The notes below the pieces were generated by a model. That model worked only from the letters and a program-made list of their open reading frames with translations. It had not been told where the DNA came from and did no database searches. A stretch of DNA of 25,507 nucleotides. It comes from Candidatus Bathyarchaeota archaeon. GTDB lineage: Archaea; Thermoproteota; Bathyarchaeia; Bathyarchaeales; DTEX01. Of this stretch, positions 1 through 6,504 are shown in pieces. Within the stretch, counting starts at the first letter, position 1, and each line of letters starts with the position of its first letter. The stretch covers positions 1-25,507 of the forward strand of contig PIYJ01000006.1 in the NCBI GenBank assembly GCA_003601725.1, in the 5' to 3' direction. A program made the position numbers and the translations under genes.

Positions 1-174
1 TTCCTCAAACTCTATTAAGGCTGAATCTCCCCGTCTTCTAACCTCGCAGAGGATCTTCTCAACGTAACTCATCAGCTCGGAATCTAATCTCTTCGTATTT
101 GGCCATCTATCACTCAGCAGCTCGGAAGGAAGAGACGAGCCTTCAAGTATTCTGATTCTTATTTTTCCGGTCAA
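1..174 (-). CDS. hisD: Histidinol dehydrogenase, N-terminal fragment (cut by window edge)
   Basis: Only the first 58 codons are present; the rest lies beyond position 1. The frame is open to the edge and contains the helix ending VEKILCEVRRRGDSALIEF, matching the N-terminal region of HisD proteins (alternating V-x-x-IL-x-x-V/EVR-x-RGD-x-AL pattern). HisD is the NAD-dependent enzyme that oxidises L-histidinol to histidine in the last two steps of histidine synthesis. The start is a TTG at 174-172 that shares four bases with the hisG stop (TTGA), so the two genes are very probably co-transcribed and translationally coupled. The catalytic and zinc-binding residues are outside the window. Assignment rests on a short segment plus the hisG neighbour, so confidence is good but not complete. 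Confidence 0.8.
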   Translation of the reverse strand, partial: MTGKIRIRILEGSSLPSELLSDRWPNTKRLDSELMSYVEKILCEVRRRGDSALIEFEE

Positions 175-1154
175 CCTTTTTTGTCTCCAAGATTCATTTC
201 GTCAAGGAGCAAGACTTGACGGGGCTCATAGACGACGAGTCCTTGAGCAATGTTTCTTAAGGCGGGAAGCAGCTCGAGGAAACGATCCTTTTCGATCACC
301 GTGTTCACTGAATACCACCCTTTCTCCGAGAGAGGCGAGATTGTTGGCCTCCGCAGCGCAGGCAGGCTTTCCAGAAGCCGCTGAAGATTCTCTTCGCGGA
401 CGTTGACGAATATATGCAGCTTTTTCCTTCCATCGACTACTCCCCTCAAAAGCGTCAGAATATCATAGATCTTCTCTCTCTTCTCAGGGTTCTTCAAGGA
501 ATTCTGGTTAGCTATCAAAATGGCCGTGGATTCCATAACCGTTTCAATTGGCTTCAAATCGTTCTGTTCAAGCGTCGTCCCAGTCTCGATGACATCGATG
601 ATTGCATCCGCATTATCCGGAGGCTTCGCTTCCGTCGCGCCGAAGGAGAGAAAAAGCGAGACCTTCTCGTTTTCGCCTTTCCTCCACCATGGAGTTATCA
701 TCAACGGGTCTGAATCTCCATAGAGCCTCTGATACGTAGGGTTCCTCTTTAGATAATCAGTTGAGACATTGAGATACTCCGTTGAAACTCTCAAGGGTTT
801 CCCCATCTTAGCGAATGCTTTAAGCAGATCTGAAAGCGAAGTAATCTCCCTCCAAGCTTTCGGGATGGCCAAGACGAGCTTAACGTGTGAATACTCGAGG
901 TTCAGGAGGACTTCAACGTCAGCTCGAGTCTCATACAGCCAGTCAAGCCCCGTGATTCCGACGTCCTGCAGTCCCTCACTGACGAACATCGGGATCTCCT
1001 GCGGTCGGAGAATCTTCAGCTCTATCTTCGGGTCATTTATCCCCGGTTTGTAGGAGGCTTCCCGCCAAGATATTGAGTATCCTGCCTGCTCAAGCGCCTT
1101 GATCGTCGGCTCCGCTAAATGTCCTTTAGGTATCGCTAATTTGACCTTCTCCAT
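171..1154 (-). CDS. hisG: ATP phosphoribosyltransferase, long form (HisG-L)
   Basis: First enzyme of histidine synthesis, joining ATP and PRPP to give phosphoribosyl-ATP. The 327-residue length and a C-terminal regulatory domain (about residues 235-310, GRKKLHIFVNV...RRPTISPL) mark the long, self-sufficient, histidine-inhibited form that does not need HisZ. The N-terminus LAIPKGHL and the PRPP loop DAIIDVIETGTTLEQND (about 183-199) are diagnostic. Compared with the E. coli protein there is an extra stretch of about 20 residues around 143-162 (GDSDPLMITPWWRKGENEKV) between catalytic subdomains. The ATG at 1154 is preceded by GGTGAT (1165-1160) with a 5-nt spacer, a very good archaeal ribosome site. 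It overlaps hisD by four bases. Synthesis is probably feedback-inhibited by histidine; a leader with a mini-ORF lies upstream (1335-1273). Confidence 0.95.
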   Translation of the reverse strand: MEKVKLAIPKGHLAEPTIKALEQAGYSISWREASYKPGINDPKIELKILRPQEIPMFVSEGLQDVGITGLDWLYETRADVEVLLNLEYSHVKLVLAIPKAWREITSLSDLLKAFAKMGKPLRVSTEYLNVSTDYLKRNPTYQRLYGDSDPLMITPWWRKGENEKVSLFLSFGATEAKPPDNADAIIDVIETGTTLEQNDLKPIETVMESTAILIANQNSLKNPEKREKIYDILTLLRGVVDGRKKLHIFVNVREENLQRLLESLPALRRPTISPLSEKGWYSVNTVIEKDRFLELLPALRNIAQGLVVYEPRQVLLLDEMNLGDKKG

Positions 1155-1272
1155 AATTCATCACCTTGAATTTTGCATATATCCAGAAAAATGAAGATGC
1201 GATTGAGGTGAAAACGGAAAGAGGAAAGACGTGAAAAAGAATAGTCTAGAGAAACCAGTCTGAAAGAAGAAT

Positions 1273-1335
1273 TCAGAATAGATCTGTATGAGCCGTTAAT
1301 GAAGGCAAACGCCTCGTGTGAACTCGATCCCTCAC
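1273..1335 (-). CDS. Possible his-operon leader mini-ORF (20 codons)
   Basis: A GTG at 1335-1333 lies 5 nt after GAGGGA (1346-1341) and opens a 20-codon frame ending TGA 1275-1273. Upstream, TTTATATG at 1379-1372 would place a transcript start near 1350, just before that ribosome site. The peptide has two His (positions 6 and 16) and four Arg, so it is not strikingly His-rich. Its stop lies in a weak 6-bp inverted repeat (TCTGAA/TTCAGA, 1277-1259). The arrangement parallels the aromatic-operon leader at 2392-2481, which is the main reason to list it. It may be chance. Confidence 0.25.
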   Translation of the reverse strand: MRDRVHTRRLPSLTAHTDLF

Positions 1336-1371
1336 TTTATTCCCTCGCAGAATTACGCAGAGACTTTAATG

Positions 1372-1379
1372 CATATAAA
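1372..1379 (-). promoter_or_regulatory. TATA box candidate for the his genes
   Basis: TTTATATG preceded by GAAACC (BRE-like) reads on the minus strand in the 255-nt gap between the ADTH synthase stop and hisG. Archaeal spacing predicts a transcript start near 1350 and a leader of roughly 195 nt before the hisG ATG. A second AT-rich site (ATATATG, about 1182-1176) is closer but would start the transcript at or after the hisG ribosome site. Confidence 0.45.
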
Positions 1380-1409
1380 GGTTTCTGTTGATCTCCCACG
1401 TGTAGAAGC

Positions 1410-2219
1410 CTATTTCATATATTTCGCAAGCGCCGTCTTAACGTCTAATCCTTCATGAACGATGCCGCAGAGCACACGAACCATCTTCGCAGGATGCTTA
1501 TGCTGAAAGACGTTTCTTCCCGTTGCCGCTCCCGCGCCGCCTGCACGTATAGACTCATAAACCATCTGACAGAACTCTTCTTCAGTCTTCGTTTTTGGAC
1601 CTCCAGCCATCACAACTGGAACCGGGCAGCCTTTAACTACTTCCCTGAATGTTTCCTCGCTTCCAGTGAAGTTCGTTTTAACGATGTCTGCTCCGAGTTC
1701 AGCGCCCACACGAGCAGCATGTTTAACAACATCCACATCGTAAGGATTTTTGATCTTCTCTCCCCTCGGATAGACCATCGCCAATAAGGGCATACCCCAC
1801 TCATCACATGCTTTCGCAACGGCTCCGAGGACTTTGAGCTGCGCCGGCTCAGTCTTCGATCCGAGGTTTATGTGAACAGAAACCGCATCTGCACCCATCT
1901 TTATCGCTTCCACAACGTCGGCCACTAGAACCTTGTCGTTCGGGTCTGGTCCTAGAATGGTGCTTCCGGAAAGATGCATTATCAGTCCGATGTCTTTGCC
2001 GTAGCCTCTGTATCCCGCTCTTATTATGCCTTTATGGAGGAGAACGGCGTTAGCTCCTCCCTCGGCGACTTGGTTCACTGCGGATTTCATGTCTTGAAGG
2101 CCTTGAATGGGCCCCATCGTCAAGCCGTGATCCATAGGTATTATGACGGTTCTCCTTGTATCTCTGTTCATTATTCTATCTATTCGTATTCTTTTTCCTA
2201 TCTCTGTCAAATTGAACAC
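1410..2219 (-). CDS. aroA': 2-amino-3,7-dideoxy-D-threo-hept-6-ulosonate (ADTH) synthase
   Basis: A class I aldolase of the DhnA/FbaB superfamily that closely follows the Methanocaldococcus MJ0400 type: IIPMDHGLTMGPIQGL near the start, AEGGANAVLLHKGI, IMHLSGST, MVYPRG with Tyr150, GADIVKTNFTG with the Schiff-base Lys181, AGGPKT and GRNVFQH. The MJ0400 enzyme condenses aspartate semialdehyde with 6-deoxy-5-ketofructose 1-phosphate to give ADTH, replacing DAHP synthase in the early shikimate pathway. A plain fructose-bisphosphate aldolase role is the alternative, but the neighbouring 3-dehydroquinate synthase II, which consumes ADTH, strongly favours the aromatic role. Length (269 aa) is normal. 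The start is either GTG 2219 or TTG 2210; the latter has GGGTG upstream with a 6-nt spacer. It is transcribed divergently from the aromatic operon. Confidence 0.88.
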   Translation of the reverse strand: MFNLTEIGKRIRIDRIMNRDTRRTVIIPMDHGLTMGPIQGLQDMKSAVNQVAEGGANAVLLHKGIIRAGYRGYGKDIGLIMHLSGSTILGPDPNDKVLVADVVEAIKMGADAVSVHINLGSKTEPAQLKVLGAVAKACDEWGMPLLAMVYPRGEKIKNPYDVDVVKHAARVGAELGADIVKTNFTGSEETFREVVKGCPVPVVMAGGPKTKTEEEFCQMVYESIRAGGAGAATGRNVFQHKHPAKMVRVLCGIVHEGLDVKTALAKYMK

Positions 2220-2269
2220 CCTTCTTAGAGGTATGCTGATCGCATCACCGTAACAATAGAATGAGGTTT

Positions 2270-2281
2270 CATAATAAAAGA
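2270..2281 (-). promoter_or_regulatory. Promoter candidate for ADTH synthase
   Basis: Minus-strand CTTTTATTATG is an AT-rich TATA-like element about 55 nt ahead of the GTG start, predicting a transcript start near 2250 and a short leader carrying GGTGAT at 2249-2244 and AAGGGTG next to the start codon. No leader ORF rich in aromatic codons is visible on this strand. Confidence 0.4.
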
Positions 2282-2343
2282 TTAATGCTTAGATGATTAA
2301 TTTGAGATTCATCGGGGTAACCTGAGCCTACCCTTTCACAAGA

Positions 2344-2351
2344 TTTATATA
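2344..2351 (+). promoter_or_regulatory. TATA box of the aromatic operon
   Basis: TTTATATA within a longer TTTATATATAA run, preceded by ACAAGA (possible BRE). The usual 25-27 nt spacing puts the transcript start near 2373-2376, immediately before the GGAGAG ribosome site (2378-2383) of the leader ORF. This gives the aspartate kinase gene a transcribed leader of about 160 nt. The element is near-symmetric and could also act on the minus strand, though a better minus-strand candidate lies at 2281-2270. Confidence 0.6.
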
Positions 2352-2391
2352 TAACATCAATGTAGAAACGGAGATTCGGAGAGCCGCTCAG

Positions 2392-2481
2392 TTGAAAAAC
2401 AAGTTTACATCGCACGATCTTCCTCTAACGCAAACTAAGCGTTTCTTCACCTATTTTAGCGGCTATTATACGACATTTTAA
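2392..2481 (+). CDS. Putative Phe/Tyr-rich leader peptide of the aromatic operon
   Basis: TTG at 2392 follows GGAGAG (2378-2383) with an 8-nt spacer and opens 29 codons closed by TAA 2479-2481. The last twelve residues are FFTYFSGYYTTF: seven are Phe or Tyr, with one more Phe at position 5 and no Trp. The ORF begins about 18 nt after the predicted transcript start and ends 2 nt before the hairpin at 2484-2517 that precedes the aspartate kinase ribosome site. Position, ribosome site and composition match bacterial pheL-type leader peptides, which sense charged tRNA supply. It is in a different frame from aspartate kinase and ends before it, so it is not an N-terminal extension. The peptide itself probably has no other function. 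That it is translated is inference. Confidence 0.6.
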   Translation: MKNKFTSHDLPLTQTKRFFTYFSGYYTTF

Positions 2482-2483
2482 GT

Positions 2484-2522
2484 GGAAGAGCGGAAAACAA
2501 GATTTTTCGGCTCTTCCTTTTT
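2484..2522 (+). terminator. Attenuator-like hairpin plus T-run before aspartate kinase
   Basis: GGAAGAGC (2484-2491) pairs perfectly with GCTCTTCC (2510-2517); after one G-G mismatch the stem continues as GAAAA (2493-2497) with TTTTC (2504-2508) around a 6-nt loop. TTTTT (2518-2522) follows at once, then GAGG (2523-2526), the ribosome site of aspartate kinase. Archaeal polymerase can terminate at T-runs, so premature termination is possible; hiding or exposing the ribosome site is the alternative. It sits inside the operon leader, not at a gene end, so it is likely conditional. Confidence 0.55.
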
Positions 2523-2536
2523 GAGGTTTGTTGAAT

Positions 2537-3808
2537 ATGAATGGAGACAAAAATGGGAAGGCTGTTCGACGTCTCGTCGTTAAATTCGGCGGTTCAAGCC
2601 TAGCTGATGGGCTGAGCATAGCTAGAGCCATAGATTCCGTAATAAAGAAAGCAAAGGAAGGGGTTCAAGTGGTAGTAGTAGTCTCGGCAATGGGAAAGAC
2701 AACGGACTTTTTGATTGAAACCGCCATGCAGGCATGTAGGGGTAACCTCTCTGAAGAGATGCTTGATGATATACTGGCGATGGGGGAACGGACAAGCGCC
2801 CGGATCTTCTCCGCTGGACTGAAGGCCCGCGGACAGAAAAGCCTTTACTTAGATCCCGCGGGTTCTAACTGGCCGATTTTGACGGATGATAAGTTCAATG
2901 ACGCAAAGCCGATTCTACCCGTCTGCGAGGAGATGATTCGAAGAAACGTGGAGCCTCTGCTTGAAAACGGATTGGTCGTTGTTTTTCCAGGCTTCATCGG
3001 GAAGACGAGGAACGGCAGGATCACAACGATCGGTCGAGGTGGAAGCGACATTACGGCTCTGATACTTGCAAGAGCTTTACATGCGGATCAAGTCATACTT
3101 GTCACGGATGTTGAGGGAATAATGACTGCAGATCCAAAGATCATTAAGAATCCTAAAAAGCTGGATGAGATCACGATGGATACGCTTGTAGGCCTAGCAG
3201 ATTCAGGTACAAAGTTCATTCACAAAAAGGCCCTTCGATATAAGAGTCCCCATATAGATATAAAGGTCATCAGCAATTCCTCAGGTGACCTTGACTCGGA
3301 AGGAACAATAATTCGTGGAAGCTTCCCAAGCATGATCATAGTCGATTCCCATCCGAAGCCGGCATTTACGGTTACAATAGTAGGGGAAAAAGCCTCTGAG
3401 TCTTTTGAGACGCTTACCCGCGTGCTTGAAGAGATCAAGAAGGCTGAGCTTCCGCTCTTAGGAATGTCGATCAATCATAACTCGTTGATTTTGTATTTAC
3501 CCATGAATGAACCTGACGGATTATTAGAGGCCTTACACTCAATCGTACTCGGGGATGAGAGAGCCGTAGCCCTCGCTGTGAGGAAGAATTTAGCCTTCAT
3601 AAGAGTAAGGGGGGTTGGATTAGAAGAGACTCCCGGGGTGATAAGCCGAATAACGAATGCCCTGAATTCATCTGGAATAAATATCTACGGGATATTCACG
3701 ATCACCTCAAGCGTTGAACTCTTTGTAGACCTTGAGAATAGGGAAAAGGCTATCCGATTGATTAAGGAAGCCCTAGAAACAAACAATAAAAACGATAATG
3801 AAAGATGA
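2537..3808 (+). CDS. lysC: Aspartate kinase with C-terminal ACT domains
   Basis: Phosphorylates aspartate, the first step toward aspartate semialdehyde. Counting from the possible upstream TTG (2528), the kinase domain carries VVKFGGSS (17-24), MGERTSAR (85-92) and GRGGSD (169-174), all typical of the family, followed by two ACT-like segments (about 280-420, including RGVGLEETPGVISRITNALNSSGINI), which usually bind Thr or Lys. I prefer ATG 2537: GAGG at 2523-2526 is 10 nt away, while TTG 2528 and 2531 are too close. It is the first structural gene of the shikimate operon, 22 nt before DHQ synthase II. The link is logical: aspartate semialdehyde is a substrate of ADTH synthase in this pathway, so the operon secures its own precursor. 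Expression probably follows the upstream leader. Aspartate-semialdehyde dehydrogenase is not in the window. Confidence 0.93.
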   Translation: MNGDKNGKAVRRLVVKFGGSSLADGLSIARAIDSVIKKAKEGVQVVVVVSAMGKTTDFLIETAMQACRGNLSEEMLDDILAMGERTSARIFSAGLKARGQKSLYLDPAGSNWPILTDDKFNDAKPILPVCEEMIRRNVEPLLENGLVVVFPGFIGKTRNGRITTIGRGGSDITALILARALHADQVILVTDVEGIMTADPKIIKNPKKLDEITMDTLVGLADSGTKFIHKKALRYKSPHIDIKVISNSSGDLDSEGTIIRGSFPSMIIVDSHPKPAFTVTIVGEKASESFETLTRVLEEIKKAELPLLGMSINHNSLILYLPMNEPDGLLEALHSIVLGDERAVALAVRKNLAFIRVRGVGLEETPGVISRITNALNSSGINIYGIFTITSSVELFVDLENREKAIRLIKEALETNNKNDNER

Positions 3809-3830
3809 AAAAGAGAGATGAAGATCTGAA

Positions 3831-4925
3831 ATGAGAGAATTCTGGATAAAAATTGATTCTTCTCTTTCAGCCGAAGAGAAGAGAAGACTAGTTAAGAAAG
3901 CCGCAAAACTAGCCTCTGCCTTCTTGGTTGAACCTGACGATGTTGAGATGGCGAGAGAAAACGGCGCTAAGATAATCGTATCCGCCTCTGAAGCGGGAGA
4001 CATACTGCTTGTAGACTCTTCTAAAGCCATCAAGGCAGCGAGAGAAAAGGGTAAGAAGACATGCGTCTATGTTTCTGTCAAAAACAAGGGAGACGAGAAT
4101 GAAATCATATCCGCCGCGGAAGCCTCAGCCGATTATGTAGTCGCGGACTGTCCAGATTGGAAGGTGATTCCCCTAGAGAACCTCATAGCATCGATTCATG
4201 GGAAGACCAGACTGATGGCTTTAGTCTCAACAATGGAGGAGGGAAGAACGGCTCTTGAAACCTTAGAGATAGGCGTAGACGGAATAATCGCGAACCTAAC
4301 AGATCTGGAAGAGATCAAGAAGATACACAGCATAGTAAAAGAAGTCAAGACAAGAGAATCCGAGATTATCTCCTCAGAGAGAATCCAGCTTTTATCCGCT
4401 GAGATATCTGAGATAAAGCCGCTAAGCTCCGGTGCAAGGGTATGCATAGACACGTGTGACTTGATGAAGGAAGGGGAGGGAATGCTTGTTGGATGTCAAT
4501 CTTCAGGGCTGTTCCTCATAGAAGCCGAGGTTCATGAGACGCCTTTCGTAGCTCCCCGTCCGTTCAGGGTGAACGCAGGGTCAATCGCTCTTTATGTTCT
4601 TGCTCCTGGGGGAAAGACGAGGTATCTGTCTGAGCTGAAGGCGGGAGACGAGGTTCTCATAGTGGATCGTGAAGGAAGAAGCAGAACCACGAGCATCTGC
4701 CGAGTTAAGATTGAGTGGAGACCCCTCCTTCTCATTGAGGCGAAGTGTCAAGGCCGAATCGTCAAGACTATTCTGCAGAACGCGGAGACGATAAGAGTAA
4801 TGACCGAAGAGGCCAGCAAATCGGTGAGTGAACTTAAACCTGGAGACAAGGTTCTGGTACACATCGAAGAGGGAGGCAGACACTTCGGCACTTTGGTAAA
4901 GGAGGAAAGAGTGATAGAAAGGTGA
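3831..4925 (+). CDS. aroB': 3-dehydroquinate synthase II (archaeal)
   Basis: Converts ADTH by NAD-dependent oxidative deamination and cyclisation to 3-dehydroquinate; the archaeal replacement for AroB. The 364-residue protein follows the MJ1249 type throughout: VIPLENLIASIHG in the middle, SGARVCIDTCDLMKEGEGMLVG, PRPFRVNAGSIALYVLAPGGKTRYLSELKAGDEVLIVD, VKIEWRPLLLIEA, ILQNAETIRV and a C-terminal LKPGDKVLVHIEEGGRHFG. No other known family has this signature set. The ATG at 3831 follows a purine-rich GAGATGAAGATCTG stretch. It lies 22 nt after aspartate kinase and its stop overlaps the aroD start by 4 nt (GTGA). Together with ADTH synthase at 1410-2219 it establishes the DAHP-independent route. 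Confidence 0.95.
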   Translation: MREFWIKIDSSLSAEEKRRLVKKAAKLASAFLVEPDDVEMARENGAKIIVSASEAGDILLVDSSKAIKAAREKGKKTCVYVSVKNKGDENEIISAAEASADYVVADCPDWKVIPLENLIASIHGKTRLMALVSTMEEGRTALETLEIGVDGIIANLTDLEEIKKIHSIVKEVKTRESEIISSERIQLLSAEISEIKPLSSGARVCIDTCDLMKEGEGMLVGCQSSGLFLIEAEVHETPFVAPRPFRVNAGSIALYVLAPGGKTRYLSELKAGDEVLIVDREGRSRTTSICRVKIEWRPLLLIEAKCQGRIVKTILQNAETIRVMTEEASKSVSELKPGDKVLVHIEEGGRHFGTLVKEERVIER

Positions 4926-5623
4926 AACCTCGAATCTGCGTCCCCCTAGCCGCTGAGAACCCTTCAGATCTTCCCGTTTTGATTCGAAGAGCCGAAGAGG
5001 CAGAAGCGGATCTGATAGAGATCCGTCTAGACTATCTGAGTACTAATCCTTCCGATGCGGCTAAAATTCTAGGAGATTTGATCCGAGAAGCCTCAGTCCC
5101 GATGATAGCGACCAATAGACTATACGAGCAGGGAGGCCATCGGCCGCAAGATGAGAATAGTAGAATTCAAATTTTAATTCAGGCTGCTGAAGCGGGATTC
5201 GAATATGTGGATGTTGAACTGACGGTTGCGGAGATAAACCCAGTAGTTGAAAAGATCAAGAGTTACGGAGCGAAACCAATCGTTTCTTTCCATGATTTTG
5301 AGAGGACGCCGTCGCTTCAAGATATGGAAAAGATCGTTAGATCTGAGATCGATGCGAAGGCGGAGATCTGTAAGCTTGTCACTACCGCCCATAGTATCGA
5401 GGACAATCTTAAATGTTTACTGCTCGTAAGGAAGATGAGCAGATCAGCGAAGATTGTATGTTTTGCTATGGGCTGGAAAGGTTTGATCTCGAGGACGCTC
5501 TCGCCAATCTTCGGCGGATACTTCACGTTCGCCTCATTAACAGCCGACGTAAAAACCGCTCCCGGCCAGCTCTCGATATATGAGCTAAAATTACTTTATG
5601 AAAAGCTAGGTGTGTACGAGTGA
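4922..5623 (+). CDS. aroD: 3-dehydroquinate dehydratase, type I
   Basis: Dehydrates 3-dehydroquinate to 3-dehydroshikimate through a lysine Schiff base. The TIM-barrel protein of 233 residues shows EIRLDYL (33-39), the general base His124 in IVSFHDFERTP, Schiff-base Lys151 in CKLVTTAHS and Arg201 in SRTLSPIFGGYFTFASL, all in family order. The length is typical of the archaeal type I enzyme. It begins with GTG 4922 overlapping the stop of DHQ synthase II and ends overlapping the GTG of aroE, so expression is translationally coupled on both sides. Confidence 0.95.
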   Translation: MKPRICVPLAAENPSDLPVLIRRAEEAEADLIEIRLDYLSTNPSDAAKILGDLIREASVPMIATNRLYEQGGHRPQDENSRIQILIQAAEAGFEYVDVELTVAEINPVVEKIKSYGAKPIVSFHDFERTPSLQDMEKIVRSEIDAKAEICKLVTTAHSIEDNLKCLLLVRKMSRSAKIVCFAMGWKGLISRTLSPIFGGYFTFASLTADVKTAPGQLSIYELKLLYEKLGVYE

Positions 5624-6486
5624 AAGTCTCTGGAAAAACCAGAGTTTGCGCGTTGCTAGGCGACCCTGTTGAGCATTCTCTTAGTCCATGCTTTCAAAAC
5701 GCTGCGTTTCAGCATCTCGGCCTAGACTTTATCTATCTTGCATTCACGGTTAAGGCTGAGGATCTGAGAAGCGCTATCTTGGGTGTCAGAAGCCTAGGAT
5801 TTTACGGGTTGAATGTTACTATGCCTCATAAGATCAGCGTCATTCAGTATCTCGATGAATTGGATGAAAACGCGGAGAAGATAAAGTCAGTCAATACGAT
5901 ACTGAATCGAGATGGAAGACTGATTGGATATACGACAGACGGCATCGGCGCTCTGAATGCCTTAAAATATAATGGTGTTAACCCATGCGGCAAGAAGATA
6001 GTAATTTTAGGAGCAGGCGGAGCGTCCCGTTCCGTCTCATTTGCATTAGCGAAAGAGGCTGAGGAGCTTGTAATCCTTAATAGGACCGTTGCGAGAGCAG
6101 AAAAATTGGTCTCTGATGTACGTCACCTCATCGTAAGAAGTGAAAAGATTCGATGGGGAGGACTTACGGAAGAAAATATCCGAAAAGAATTACGAGAAGC
6201 AGACATACTCATCAATGCAACGCCAGTTGGCATGAGCCCCAACGAGGATGAGACACCCGTCAATAAGAAGTATATTCATCCAGATCTGGCGGTCTTCGAT
6301 CTCGTCTACCATCCGCTTGAAACTAGGCTTCTGAAAGAAGCAAGAATGGTAGGCGCCAAGACGATCAATGGATTGAGCATGCTTATCCATCAGGGAGCTG
6401 CTTCATTCGAGATATGGACGGGAATTAAGGCACCTATTGAGGTAATGATGAAGGCGGCGGAAGAAGAGCTAAAAAGGAGAACCTAA
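5620..6486 (+). CDS. aroE: Shikimate dehydrogenase (NADP)
   Basis: Reduces 3-dehydroshikimate to shikimate. The N-terminal substrate domain has GDPVEHSLSP (14-23) and NVTMPHK with catalytic Lys71, partner TTDG with Asp107, then a Rossmann nucleotide site GAGGAS (131-136) and NRT (154-156), the pattern that binds the NADP phosphate. The C-terminal GLSMLIHQGAASFEIWTG is conserved. At 288 residues it is full-length and looks like AroE proper rather than the YdiB/RifI relatives. The GTG start at 5620 overlaps the aroD stop by 4 nt. Confidence 0.95.
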   Translation: MKVSGKTRVCALLGDPVEHSLSPCFQNAAFQHLGLDFIYLAFTVKAEDLRSAILGVRSLGFYGLNVTMPHKISVIQYLDELDENAEKIKSVNTILNRDGRLIGYTTDGIGALNALKYNGVNPCGKKIVILGAGGASRSVSFALAKEAEELVILNRTVARAEKLVSDVRHLIVRSEKIRWGGLTEENIRKELREADILINATPVGMSPNEDETPVNKKYIHPDLAVFDLVYHPLETRLLKEARMVGAKTINGLSMLIHQGAASFEIWTGIKAPIEVMMKAAEEELKRRT

Positions 6487-6504
6487 AGGAAAGGTGGGTA
6501 AAAA

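Noticed and set aside
1280..1345. tRNA-like fragment (GATCGAGTTC) in the his leader
   Set aside because: It superficially recalls a T-loop, but no acceptor, anticodon or D arm can be built around it.
2373..2536. Known riboswitch or T-box in the aromatic leader
   Set aside because: No T-box sequence or recognisable riboswitch core; T-boxes are not an archaeal feature. The Phe/Tyr codon ORF explains the leader better.
4196..4453. Long open frames antisense to the aroB', aroC, pckG and other genes
   Set aside because: They lie wholly opposite genes with clear family motifs and show no recognisable domains or ribosome sites; they are shadows of codon bias.
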